From CAYOWQ01 sp964407695 (GTDB lineage: Bacteria > Planctomycetota > Phycisphaerae > Phycisphaerales > SM1A02): a DNA stretch of 64,000 nucleotides. Below the pieces are notes generated by a model. It searched no databases. It saw only the letters and a program-made list of their open reading frames with translations, and was not told the origin of the DNA. The stretch covers positions 57,150 through 121,149 of the forward strand of contig CAYOWQ010000013.1 in NCBI GenBank assembly GCA_964407695.1. The letters run 5' to 3'. This document shows, piece after piece, positions 25,107 through 33,926 of the stretch (its first letter is position 1; every line of letters starts with the position of its first letter). The position numbers were made by a program, and so were the translations under genes.

Positions 25107-26015
25107 TCACCCAAGAGCAGGCCAATCCTCGCCGCAGTGTGAAAATACCTCGCGCAACGTCGTGGTCACTGATACCGGCAACGGTCCGAGATCGACAGCG
25201 CGGAGCATCTCGGCCACGTGGTCGGGATGGCTGGAACCCACCAAGACGGACGATACCCCAGCCTGAAACGCGCTAAACCGCACGGCGGCTTCGAGCCATG
25301 GAATGCCCCCGACCTTGCTCCGATCCATGTCCATCGCCTGCCAGCGGGGCCAGTATTGCGCAGCGTACTCGCTCTTTGGCCGCGACGATGCGCCGGGAAC
25401 GGCGTTGGCGATCGGGCGCTTGACCACAACGCCGATGCCCGATTCATGTGCGCGGGCGATGGCGGCGGCATTCGCCTGATCGAGCACGTTGAATGAGGCC
25501 TCGACCACGTCGAATCTTCCGGAGTCGACCGCCCATGAGAGGGCATGGTTGTCGCCGCTATAGCCGATGAATTGCACCTTTCCGCCAGCCTTGGCCTCCC
25601 GCAGGATTTCGATTCCTTCGCCCTGCTTCAGATCCTCAAGCGAGCAACTGTGAAGCAGCAGGACATCCAGCGCATCCACCTGAAGGCGATTCAATGAGGC
25701 GTCAATGGTCCGTCGAAGTTCCGCGGGCTTCCACGCCGGAGACCAATCGCTGTTCCACCCGCACTTAGTAACGAAATGGCACTCGCCGCGACGATGTCGC
25801 GAAGAGAGGGCTCTCCCGATAAAAACCTCCGAATTGCCGTAGGCCGAGGCGGTATCGATCAGGTTCACCCCGAGGTCCACCACGGCGTTGAGCTTCCGAT
25901 CAGCTTCCTCCGCGCTGCGGCCGGGTCGTCCGATCGCCTCCGCTCCAAATCCCACGATCGATACCCTGAGGCCGGTCCGGCCCAGAGTGCGCTGCGCCAC
26001 TCCATCGGTCGTCAT
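25107..26015 (-). CDS. Aldo/keto reductase
   Basis: 302 residues, complete TIM-barrel family member. Catalytic tetrad residues are visible: Asp and Tyr in NLIDTASAYGNSE, Lys in FVTKCGW and His in VLLLHSCS. The C-terminal NADPH-binding segment SSVLVGSSHPDHVAEMLRAV is present. It probably reduces a carbonyl with NADPH; substrate unknown. It lies 9 nt downstream of the PhyH-type oxygenase gene on the same strand, so the two may act in one pathway. Confidence 0.88.
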   Translation of the reverse strand: MTTDGVAQRTLGRTGLRVSIVGFGAEAIGRPGRSAEEADRKLNAVVDLGVNLIDTASAYGNSEVFIGRALSSRHRRGECHFVTKCGWNSDWSPAWKPAELRRTIDASLNRLQVDALDVLLLHSCSLEDLKQGEGIEILREAKAGGKVQFIGYSGDNHALSWAVDSGRFDVVEASFNVLDQANAAAIARAHESGIGVVVKRPIANAVPGASSRPKSEYAAQYWPRWQAMDMDRSKVGGIPWLEAAVRFSAFQAGVSSVLVGSSHPDHVAEMLRAVDLGPLPVSVTTTLREVFSHCGEDWPALG

Positions 26016-26024
26016 GCGCCCATC

Positions 26025-27158
26025 CTAGCGCCCGCGCTGATTGAGCCACGCCTCGCGGCCAAGGTGGATTTCCATCAGTTTCCGCTGGGAATCCGTCAGG
26101 AGGCGAAGATCACACGCCTTCAGGTCGTACGGAAAGGCCCCGAAGTAGTCGCTGCGCATCACGAAGTCCCGCGTCAACGCCGCAGCGTCGAAGAATCCGG
26201 TGAAGATCAGGCGGCGGCGATGCATAACCGGGCGAACGGCGTGCCAGAGAAACGGTGAGAGCACCAGGAGCGAGTTGCCGGTCATCGGAAGGGTTTCATA
26301 TCCAGCCCATCGGTGCGCGGGTTCGGCATCATGGACCAGTGAGGCCTTGTTCGTGAGATCCGACTCAGCCTTCAAGGGTTCGCCGCGATACCAGGTTGTG
26401 CCATCCGGCCCCCGCGAATACCAGCGATGGGAGTTCGGAATGATCTGGAACCCTCCGCAGTCGTGGCTCGTCGAGTCCATGTAGATGAACATGTACAGGC
26501 CGCGATTGAGGCAATCGAAATGGGTTTCGGCGTGGGTGTGTCCGAACATGCCCGCATACCGGTAAGGATCCTCAACCTTGACGAAGTACTTTCCCTGCAC
26601 CAGATCCTCGCCGAGGAACGCCCGCGCAATGGCCAGAAGCGATGGATGGCCGATGATGTTGACGAAGGCCTGCTGGTCATAGAGCACCTGCCCGCCCAGG
26701 TGGTGATACACTCGATGCTTCGCGGGGTTCGCGTCAACATGAGATACGACCATCCGATGCATCGCCAGATCAACGGCCGAAAGTTCTTCGCGCGAAAAGA
26801 AGTCGGGAATCAGAAAGAATCCGTGATCCCGATAGGAACGTTGATACGACTCAATCGCGCTCGATGCAGTGACCATCCCATCGTGGACCGATCGAGGTCG
26901 CTGGATCCAGGCATGATTCCGAACACAACGTTCGACCTCCTCAAGCGTGTAGAGGCCGGTGCGCATGAAGACCTCGCCGACTGCAGCGCCCGCCGACCGG
27001 GCCTCCTGCTCCAGTGCGCTCAGGTCCGCCTTCGAGATGAAATCGTGTTCGACGAGGATGCGGAGGTCCGCAGCCGATGGCCAACACGAGCCAACCGTCG
27101 TTGAAGCGCTGACTGAGGCAGGGGATTGGGTCTTTGCCGGTCTTTGAAGCGTGGTCAT
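26025..27158 (-). CDS. Phytanoyl-CoA dioxygenase-family (PhyH) protein with MshEN-like N-terminal domain
   Basis: 377 residues. The C-terminal part (about 103-350) is a Fe(II)/2-oxoglutarate oxygenase of the PhyH type: His213-x-Asp215 (ETHFD) and a distal His in LWHAVRP are the iron ligands, and the following RRRLIFTGFF fits the 2-oxoglutarate arginine. The N-terminal part (about 30-90, LRILVEHDFISKADLSALEQ... GEVFMRTGLYTLEEVERCV) resembles the MshEN/GspE N-terminal fold with its paired helices and G-E-hydrophobic step. That fusion is unusual. PhyH relatives hydroxylate lipids or natural products. It is divergent from the radical SAM gene. Confidence 0.8.
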   Translation of the reverse strand: MTTLQRPAKTQSPASVSASTTVGSCWPSAADLRILVEHDFISKADLSALEQEARSAGAAVGEVFMRTGLYTLEEVERCVRNHAWIQRPRSVHDGMVTASSAIESYQRSYRDHGFFLIPDFFSREELSAVDLAMHRMVVSHVDANPAKHRVYHHLGGQVLYDQQAFVNIIGHPSLLAIARAFLGEDLVQGKYFVKVEDPYRYAGMFGHTHAETHFDCLNRGLYMFIYMDSTSHDCGGFQIIPNSHRWYSRGPDGTTWYRGEPLKAESDLTNKASLVHDAEPAHRWAGYETLPMTGNSLLVLSPFLWHAVRPVMHRRRLIFTGFFDAAALTRDFVMRSDYFGAFPYDLKACDLRLLTDSQRKLMEIHLGREAWLNQRGR

Positions 27159-27348
27159 GCCGAGGTCTCCACCTCAGTTATCGGCATCAAAACGGCCCGG
27201 CCTTTGGCTCGCGCAGAAGAACCGATCCAGCCAGCACGGATTCAAGTCAATCTCGGTGTCCGGTCGATGTTCGACTGTGCCACACGACGATCCGACTAAG
27301 CTGTCAGTGCGCGATGCATGTTGTCATCAGGGCAACGGCACAACGCAG

Positions 27349-28443
27349 GTGCGGACGGCGATCGGCGATCCCCTTCCGCACGACAAGCCCCAATCTGCCG
27401 AAAACCTCGAAAAATCGATTGCCCGGGGGCCGATTCTGATCCTTTGGGACCTTCTGGGATCGTGCAATCTGCGCTGCCCATCATGTCCCCAGGGAAACAT
27501 GCAGGACACCAAAAACCCCAAGGGCATGATCGAGGAGTCGCTTTTCGACAGCATCCTTGACAAACTGAGCGGCGAGTTTCCTCGCTGGCAGCTCCACTTC
27601 TATAACTGGACGGAACCCCTGATCCACCCCCACATCGTGCGGTTCTGCGCATCTGCCGTGGGAAAGGGTTTCCATCTGCACCTCTCGTCCAATCTCAACG
27701 TGCTCAAGGACGCCGAAGCGCTGATGAACACGGGGATGAAGACGTTTCGGATCTCCCTCTCCGGTTTCACCCAGCAGGTCTACGGCCGCACACATCAGAA
27801 CGGCGATATCGAACGCGTCAAGCTGAACATGGTTCGACTGAGCGAGGCGAAGCGCCAATCCGGCAGTCGAACTCGCATTCACGTCTACTACCACAAGTAT
27901 CGCCACAATCTCCATGAACTTCCGCTGATGGAGCGATTCGCTCATGACCTCGGCTTTGAGTTTGTCCACGATTGGGCGTACCTGATGCCGCTTGAGAAAC
28001 TTGTCGACTATGTCGAAGGCCGGCTCCCCGACCGCGAGCGAGAATTGGCCGACATCGGAATGGTGCCCCCGCTGTCAGACGCGCTGGAGTACTTCAAGCC
28101 CTTGCGACAGCATCCCTGCGACCTGATCGATCAACTCACGCTCGACTTCAAAGGAAACGCAGCCCTCTGCTGCGCTGTCTACGACGCCAAGGCCAACTTC
28201 ATCGGAAACTACCTTGAAATGGACTGGCCGGCGCTGCAGCGCGCCAAGTACGGCCATTCCATCTGTCAGACCTGCATGAACTACGGCGCTCATGTGTACT
28301 ACCCACACCTGGGCCATCCGGAGTGGAAGGCCGACATCGAACGCATGGCGCAGCAATCGCTGAAAGAAATCCAGCCGGGTGAATCTCGACGCACACTTTC
28401 GCTTCCGATTCTGGCAGGGCCTCCATATGCCCAGTCTGCGTGA
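27349..28443 (+). CDS. Radical SAM protein with SPASM-like C-terminus
   Basis: 364 residues if the GTG at 27349 is the start. The frame is open from 27151, but that extension is low in helix/strand content and crosses the divergent promoter region; no start has a strong ribosome site. The cluster motif CNLRCPSC (C-x3-C-x2-C) binds a 4Fe-4S cluster and AdoMet. The C-terminal region has further cysteines (PCDLIDQLTLDFKGNAALCC; SICQTCMNYG) that fit a SPASM/twitch auxiliary cluster. Substrate not identifiable. It starts a rightward run of cluster genes and overlaps the next gene by 17 nt. Confidence 0.8.
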   Translation: MRTAIGDPLPHDKPQSAENLEKSIARGPILILWDLLGSCNLRCPSCPQGNMQDTKNPKGMIEESLFDSILDKLSGEFPRWQLHFYNWTEPLIHPHIVRFCASAVGKGFHLHLSSNLNVLKDAEALMNTGMKTFRISLSGFTQQVYGRTHQNGDIERVKLNMVRLSEAKRQSGSRTRIHVYYHKYRHNLHELPLMERFAHDLGFEFVHDWAYLMPLEKLVDYVEGRLPDRERELADIGMVPPLSDALEYFKPLRQHPCDLIDQLTLDFKGNAALCCAVYDAKANFIGNYLEMDWPALQRAKYGHSICQTCMNYGAHVYYPHLGHPEWKADIERMAQQSLKEIQPGESRRTLSLPILAGPPYAQSA

Positions 28444-30148
28444 ACCGAAAGACAATTCGATGAGGTCGCCGTCGATTGCCGCGGCCACGCCTCAAGTCCT
28501 CTCGCCCTTCGATTCACGCCACCCCCTGATGCTTGGCGAGATTCCGGTGGTCGTCTTCTGCGGGCCGATCGAACAACTCGGGGAACTGCCTGGCGAGCCC
28601 ACTGCACATGCGGTGGCGAAATTCGTTTGTCCCCAACCGGATACTGTGGCTGGACCTGATCATCGCGGCACGGTTGAATCGGTGTTGCCCTGTTGGCCTG
28701 CCTCGGCGATTCAACCCATCCCGGGAGTGTGTTTTGTGTTTGCGGAGGAATCGTCGCCGGTTCTTCGGAATCTCCTCCGGAGCGGCGCAGTCATGAACGA
28801 ACACGTCGCCACGGTCGAATCTCTCCGACTGAGCGAGGAGCGGGAACTCGCTCGCTTTGACGAGTTCGCTCATTCCTTGAACCCCACGCTGCCGGTGCTC
28901 TTGCTTGGCTTCGGCCACCAGGGAAGGCGCCTCGCGCAGCGCCTCACGATGCAGGTCGGCGTTGATCCGTGTCAACTGCGGGTGCTGGACATGAATCCGG
29001 CCGCACAGTTGAATGCCAGGACGCTGGGATATTCCATTGCAGCAGAGCGCCAGCCGCTGCGTGACGTCAGCGCAGTCGTGTACTCGCCTCAGATGCGGCA
29101 TGAACGATTGCACACCGTCGCTCGGCAAGCTGCAAGGCATTCCCTGCCCGTTTTCGACAATTCCGTGCGATCCATCGCGAATCATCAACACTTTCTGAAG
29201 CAAGGCTCGTGTCTTTTCGACCGGGCGGCCGACCGTCTGCTTCAGATTGACAGCGACTCCATTCGACTTCGTCACCACTACCTGCCGGTGGTCGTTCATT
29301 CAATGGTGCTGGAGCAGCGCCAATTCGGCAACACCCAGTGCATCATGCTGGATGCTGAGCCGCCAACAAGTCTGGCCGGCGTGTCGGATCGCGCCGCGCT
29401 CAACGGCCCCAATCGGTCTCGCCGTTACTGTGACTCCACGTTTGTCTCCCGAATCGAAACCACCGTTTCCCTGCGCAATCGAGCCGATCTCGGATTCTTC
29501 GCCGCACGACGATTGGGTGAACGGCTCTGGCGCGATGCCACCGAACGTGTATTCCCCTCGCAGCACATCGCAGATCTCGGCCAGACCTCGCTCGAGCGCC
29601 TCCTCAAGGCCCACCTCGATGGGCGAGAAATTGGCTCAACGATGCAAACGCCCGCCCAGAGAACCATATTGGGCATCGCGGCCAACCACTACGCCAAGGA
29701 CGCTCCGATCATCGAAATCGGTTCGGCGTATGGCGGCAGCGGCCTGCTGATGGCCGCTGCCACAGACTCGTCGACGAAGCCTCTCTATTCCATTGATCCG
29801 GAGGTCTCCACTCGAGACATCATGCGATTTGCATTTGACCGCGAAGACTGGGGCCCTCGGCTGCGACAGATTGTGAAGACCAGCGACGACGCACGTTCAG
29901 ATTTCCGAGATTTCGCAGGACAGATCGGTGTCGTAATGATCGACGGCCTTCACACCCTGGATGCCGTTGAAAGAGATTACCTGGGGTATTCCCCTCTGGT
30001 TGCCCCCGGTGGAGCACTGATCTTCCACGACGTGTGTCCTCAGATCTACAGTGTCTGCCGAGTCATCGTGGAACAGGTTCTGCACGACCCTCGCTTTGAA
30101 ATGAAATGCCTTGTTGAGGGGCTGGCCGTGTTTGAGCGGCGTTCCTAG
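28427..30148 (+). CDS. Two-domain protein with C-terminal class I methyltransferase
   Basis: 573 residues from the ATG at 28427, overlapping the radical SAM gene; an ATG at 28460 is also possible. The C-terminal ~200 residues are a Methyltransf_24-type AdoMet domain: IIEIGSAYGGSGLLMAAATD (motif I), YSIDPE, VVMIDGLHTLDAVERDYLGY and PGGALIFHDV. The N-terminal ~300 residues are not recognised as a whole, but contain a Rossmann-like start VLLLGFGHQGRRLAQRL followed by RVLDMNP, suggesting a nucleotide- or sugar-nucleotide-binding domain. Probably a tailoring enzyme of the cluster; substrate unknown. Confidence 0.7.
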   Translation: MPSLREPKDNSMRSPSIAAATPQVLSPFDSRHPLMLGEIPVVVFCGPIEQLGELPGEPTAHAVAKFVCPQPDTVAGPDHRGTVESVLPCWPASAIQPIPGVCFVFAEESSPVLRNLLRSGAVMNEHVATVESLRLSEERELARFDEFAHSLNPTLPVLLLGFGHQGRRLAQRLTMQVGVDPCQLRVLDMNPAAQLNARTLGYSIAAERQPLRDVSAVVYSPQMRHERLHTVARQAARHSLPVFDNSVRSIANHQHFLKQGSCLFDRAADRLLQIDSDSIRLRHHYLPVVVHSMVLEQRQFGNTQCIMLDAEPPTSLAGVSDRAALNGPNRSRRYCDSTFVSRIETTVSLRNRADLGFFAARRLGERLWRDATERVFPSQHIADLGQTSLERLLKAHLDGREIGSTMQTPAQRTILGIAANHYAKDAPIIEIGSAYGGSGLLMAAATDSSTKPLYSIDPEVSTRDIMRFAFDREDWGPRLRQIVKTSDDARSDFRDFAGQIGVVMIDGLHTLDAVERDYLGYSPLVAPGGALIFHDVCPQIYSVCRVIVEQVLHDPRFEMKCLVEGLAVFERRS

Positions 30149-30225
30149 GGAAGGTTCAATCGTGGCTACACGCGGGGACGCGTATCGGCCGATATCAGGT
30201 CCGGGGGTTTGTTGTCATTTCGCCC

Positions 30226-32670
30226 ATGTCCATGGCTGCCATCCCATCATCCGCCCCGTTGATACGGGGACTCGATCGCGGCGACGAGGAGTATCTCGGC
30301 CAGGCGTTGCGCCATCTGTCATCCGAAAGCGACTCCGGCGTGTTCCTGGCTACGCTGAAGTCACTTGTTCGTCACGGCATGGCAGGGCTTGCGCTCATGC
30401 TGCTCGAGCGACTTTCAAGTCACGCCGACGACGTCCGTGAACTCCACAGAACGATCGCATCGCTTCCCTCTGGCGAAATCCCGAGCTCTCAGCTTCAGGC
30501 CCATTGGATCGGCGCCCGACTTCGCGTAAGCCAACGGCTGCATGGCACCCTCATCGACGACCTGCCGCCTCGTTCACCTTCCTGGCGAGTGTTTGAGAGT
30601 CGCGCCGGCAACCTGCAGGTCGTTCAAGTGAACCCCGACGGAAAGCTGACTTTCCCGCTCTATCTGCACGACCATTTGGCGCGAGCCCGATCAATGTCGT
30701 TGCCGCCTCCAGCGGAATGCAACGCGTTTGTGCTCTCCGGCGTTCCGCATCCCGCCACGTTGCAGCGGCTTGTAGACGTAATTCGTTCTGATCACTTTCG
30801 GCCCCCGATCGACATCCTTGAGACAGATGTTCAGGTCTTCACGAATTGGATCGCGCTCATCGATCATCCGACCCTGCTCGAACCCGCACGCATCAACATC
30901 TTCCTCGGCCCAGATTGCGTCGCACTGCATGCCGCCCATTGGTGTGAGAGCCGGCATCGCGGTTCCCGTGCGGTCTTTCTCTCGACGCCACGCTCCGGCT
31001 TCAATCCTCCGAGACCTGCGGCTGAGCTGCCCTCTCGCGTCGCTTCCGCACAGCGTCAGCGAATGCGAGAGGATAGTCAGCGCTTGATTGATCGATACGG
31101 GTCCTGCGATTCGATGTACTGGAGTCGCCGTTTCGCCCAGGCCGCAGCGCAGGGCCCGCCTCTCCGTGTGCTGGGGCTGACCAGTCGATTCTCAACGGTT
31201 CTGCAGCATTCTCTCCGCGATCTTGGCCATGCATTCGTTCGCGCGGGTTGCGAGTTTGATCTCGTCATGCAGCCCGACGACTACTCTGAATCAGTGGACG
31301 TCGCCGGAGCACTTCTGGCAAAGCCATACGACATCATCGCCGTCATCGATCATCTGCGCTTCGAGTTTAGCGAGTTGCTCCCCGAAAACCTCCCCTACGT
31401 CGGCTGGATTCAGGACCACATGAGCCAGCTTTGCACCGCTGAGGCTGGTCGATCAATCGGCCCGTTCGATGTCATCGTCGGTCACTCGCCGGAAGTCATG
31501 CACTCGCTCTACGGCTATCCGGCAGATCGCTTCGTGGCGAGCAGCAATCTCACCGACCCATCAACCTATTCCGCATCGCGAGTCCCCGATGCCGATCTCA
31601 CGCGATTCAAATGTGATATCTCCTACGTCTCTCATGGCTCGGCGTCGCCGGAACAGCTCATGGAGAGCATCGCCGGTGAAAGCACGCTGCTGAAGCGCTG
31701 CCTGACCCGACTCCTCGAACTCATCCGCGAAGGCATCCACGCCAAGGGCTGGCTCACCAATCAGGATCTTGTCGCCCTGATGATCCAGGCCGAAACTGAG
31801 AGCGGCCACCCGCCTCTCACCCCCACACTTCGACGCAATTCGATCTATCCCGCCGCCGCATCACTCTATGATCGGGTGTTTCGTCACCAGACCATCGCGT
31901 GGACCGCGGCATGGGCCCGTCGACATGGCCGCGAGTTCCGGCTCTATGGCCGCGGTTGGGAGAAACATCCCGAATTTGCCGAGTTTGCGCAGGGCGAGGT
32001 TGAAAGTGGCTACGACCTCCGCTGCCTGTATCAGGCAAGTTCGATCAGCCTTCAGGCCAATGGCTACGGCTCGCTCCATCAGCGGCTCCTCGACGGTCTT
32101 GCGGCCGGCGCCTTCATGCTGGCGAGGTTCAACCCTGCCGACTTCGTCAGGGATCCATTTCTTGCCATCCAGCGCCGAATTCAGCGGGATCAGATTTCCT
32201 CACTTGCAGAATTCGGCATGGCTCGGGACTCCGATCGCGACCTCGACCGGATCTGTTGCGACGCTGAACTCCTGACGTCCGCCGTCCTTCGACCGTTGAC
32301 CGATGCGAGGAGGGCGGCCCATGCCAGGATCATGCGCGAGGGAAATCCGATTCCCGAACTTGAATCAGACGAAGGCCTGTTGGCGCTGCTTCGAGAGATG
32401 CGCTATCTCCCGCATCGAGCTGCGGGCGACCTTCCCGGCTTTCGATCGGTTACCTTTGAATCCGAGGCCGCACTGCACCACCTTCTGGATCGTTTCATCG
32501 ACGACGTTCCGGGCCGAAGTGCCGTTTCAGTTCCGATGCGTGCTTCCGTCCTGGAGCATGACACCTACGACACGTTGGTTCGCCGCATCATCCAGTCGTT
32601 TCTCACCAGTTGGTCTGATTCCAACTTGAGCCGCAGGGAGGTCGGCATCTCATGCGCTGGCTGCTCGTAA
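30226..32670 (+). CDS. Large CgeB-like glycosyltransferase-type protein
   Basis: 814 residues. The central part (about 320-440) reads VLGLTSRFSTVLQHSLRDLG then LPYVGWIQDHMSQL and FDVIVGHSPEV, like the N-terminal domain of CgeB/DUF3880 proteins. The C-terminal part (about 560-660) has FRLYGRGWEKHPEFAEFAQ and YQASSISLQANGYGSLHQRL then LDGLAAGAFML, the typical GT-B donor-site pattern of this group. The first 300 residues are unassigned. No clear ribosome site lies before the ATG. It probably transfers sugar in glycan assembly. It overlaps the next gene by 19 nt. Confidence 0.7.
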   Translation: MSMAAIPSSAPLIRGLDRGDEEYLGQALRHLSSESDSGVFLATLKSLVRHGMAGLALMLLERLSSHADDVRELHRTIASLPSGEIPSSQLQAHWIGARLRVSQRLHGTLIDDLPPRSPSWRVFESRAGNLQVVQVNPDGKLTFPLYLHDHLARARSMSLPPPAECNAFVLSGVPHPATLQRLVDVIRSDHFRPPIDILETDVQVFTNWIALIDHPTLLEPARINIFLGPDCVALHAAHWCESRHRGSRAVFLSTPRSGFNPPRPAAELPSRVASAQRQRMREDSQRLIDRYGSCDSMYWSRRFAQAAAQGPPLRVLGLTSRFSTVLQHSLRDLGHAFVRAGCEFDLVMQPDDYSESVDVAGALLAKPYDIIAVIDHLRFEFSELLPENLPYVGWIQDHMSQLCTAEAGRSIGPFDVIVGHSPEVMHSLYGYPADRFVASSNLTDPSTYSASRVPDADLTRFKCDISYVSHGSASPEQLMESIAGESTLLKRCLTRLLELIREGIHAKGWLTNQDLVALMIQAETESGHPPLTPTLRRNSIYPAAASLYDRVFRHQTIAWTAAWARRHGREFRLYGRGWEKHPEFAEFAQGEVESGYDLRCLYQASSISLQANGYGSLHQRLLDGLAAGAFMLARFNPADFVRDPFLAIQRRIQRDQISSLAEFGMARDSDRDLDRICCDAELLTSAVLRPLTDARRAAHARIMREGNPIPELESDEGLLALLREMRYLPHRAAGDLPGFRSVTFESEAALHHLLDRFIDDVPGRSAVSVPMRASVLEHDTYDTLVRRIIQSFLTSWSDSNLSRREVGISCAGCS

Positions 32671-33926
32671 GTCTCCAACATCACCCGGACCAGGGCGGTG
32701 TGGGAACCTATGTGAGTCGGTTCTGCCAAGCAGCCCAATCGGCCGGATGGGATGTCACCCTCATCACCGCGATGGGGCCCAGCACTCCGGCTGGAATCCA
32801 TGTTGAAATCGTCGAACTTGAACCACTGTCCCCGGAACGAATCACTTCGCTTCGAAGGATCGAGCGAATCCGCCCATACCAATACGGGCGTTGGTCGCTC
32901 GCGGTGGCGGAACGCCTCCTTGAGTTGGAAGGACCGTTCGATTGCATTGAATTCCCCGATGTTCAGGCGCAGGGCCTCGTCTCCCTGAGCAGTCGAGAAA
33001 TCCACGAACGATGGAATTCAACGCCGCAAGTCATTCACGCGCACACGCCGATGTTCGTGGAGGAATCATTCGCTCGCGCGGATTGTTCGCGGTTCGGGCG
33101 AAATGTCTATCACACGTGGGAGCGACAGGCCATTCAATCGGCCGACGGGCTGATCGCAACCAGCCGCGATCTGCTTGATCGACTCCCCGGACATCGCTGC
33201 TCTGCCGTCATCCCTTACCCCATCGCCGCGTCCGCGTCGGTATCGTTGAATTCATGTGAAACGCCGCTCGTCCTGTTCGTGGGCTCGCTGCAACCTCGAA
33301 AGGGCATAGACCTCTGGGCCACCAGCCTCAATCGGGTGCTCGCACGATGCCCCAACGCCCGGGCGGTGGCCATCGGCCCTGACACGCCAACCGGACCCGA
33401 TGGCAGGAGCATGCAGCAACATGCCGTGTCCCTCCTGGATCATGCGATCCGTGAACGAGTTCAATTCGCCGGATCCATGCCCCACGACGAGACACTCGCC
33501 GCCATTCGCTCAGCATCACTTCTGGTCGTGCCGAGCTGGTTCGAGAGCTTCTCGTTCGCCGCGGCCGAAGCATTGCTCTGCGGCTGCCCGGTGCTGGTGA
33601 CCGACCAAGTCGGAATTGCCCAGCACGTTGCAGGAATACCGACCTGCATCGCGGGCTGTGTCGACGATCTGGCAGATCGACAGATCGAGATGCTCACCAA
33701 TCCGAGTCGCGCACGAACCGAGGCCATCGAACAGCGCCGGCGAATGCTGGAAGCCTGTTCCCCTCTTCGACACCTTGAAGCTCGCGTTCGGTTTCTCGAT
33801 TCGCTTCAGGCTGCCTCGCGCCCACGATCGGGCGACTCCGGCGTTTCGCTCGGCGACATGAGAGAGTTTCTTGAGGGCATCGAGTCCATGGAGCAATCCC
33901 GGGTCGCTTCAATCTCCACGTCGTAA
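32652..33926 (+). CDS. Glycosyltransferase, GT4-type
   Basis: 424 residues with a GT-B fold. The N-terminus has LQHHPDQGGVGTYVSRFCQA, the acceptor-side glycine loop; the C-terminal domain has VLFVGSLQPRKGIDLWATSL and the donor-site motif LLVVPSWFESFSFAAAEALL. It is translationally coupled to the CgeB-like gene by the 19-nt overlap. Its last 40 codons overlap the convergent GT2 gene on the other strand. Confidence 0.87.
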   Translation: MRWLLVSLQHHPDQGGVGTYVSRFCQAAQSAGWDVTLITAMGPSTPAGIHVEIVELEPLSPERITSLRRIERIRPYQYGRWSLAVAERLLELEGPFDCIEFPDVQAQGLVSLSSREIHERWNSTPQVIHAHTPMFVEESFARADCSRFGRNVYHTWERQAIQSADGLIATSRDLLDRLPGHRCSAVIPYPIAASASVSLNSCETPLVLFVGSLQPRKGIDLWATSLNRVLARCPNARAVAIGPDTPTGPDGRSMQQHAVSLLDHAIRERVQFAGSMPHDETLAAIRSASLLVVPSWFESFSFAAAEALLCGCPVLVTDQVGIAQHVAGIPTCIAGCVDDLADRQIEMLTNPSRARTEAIEQRRRMLEACSPLRHLEARVRFLDSLQAASRPRSGDSGVSLGDMREFLEGIESMEQSRVASISTS

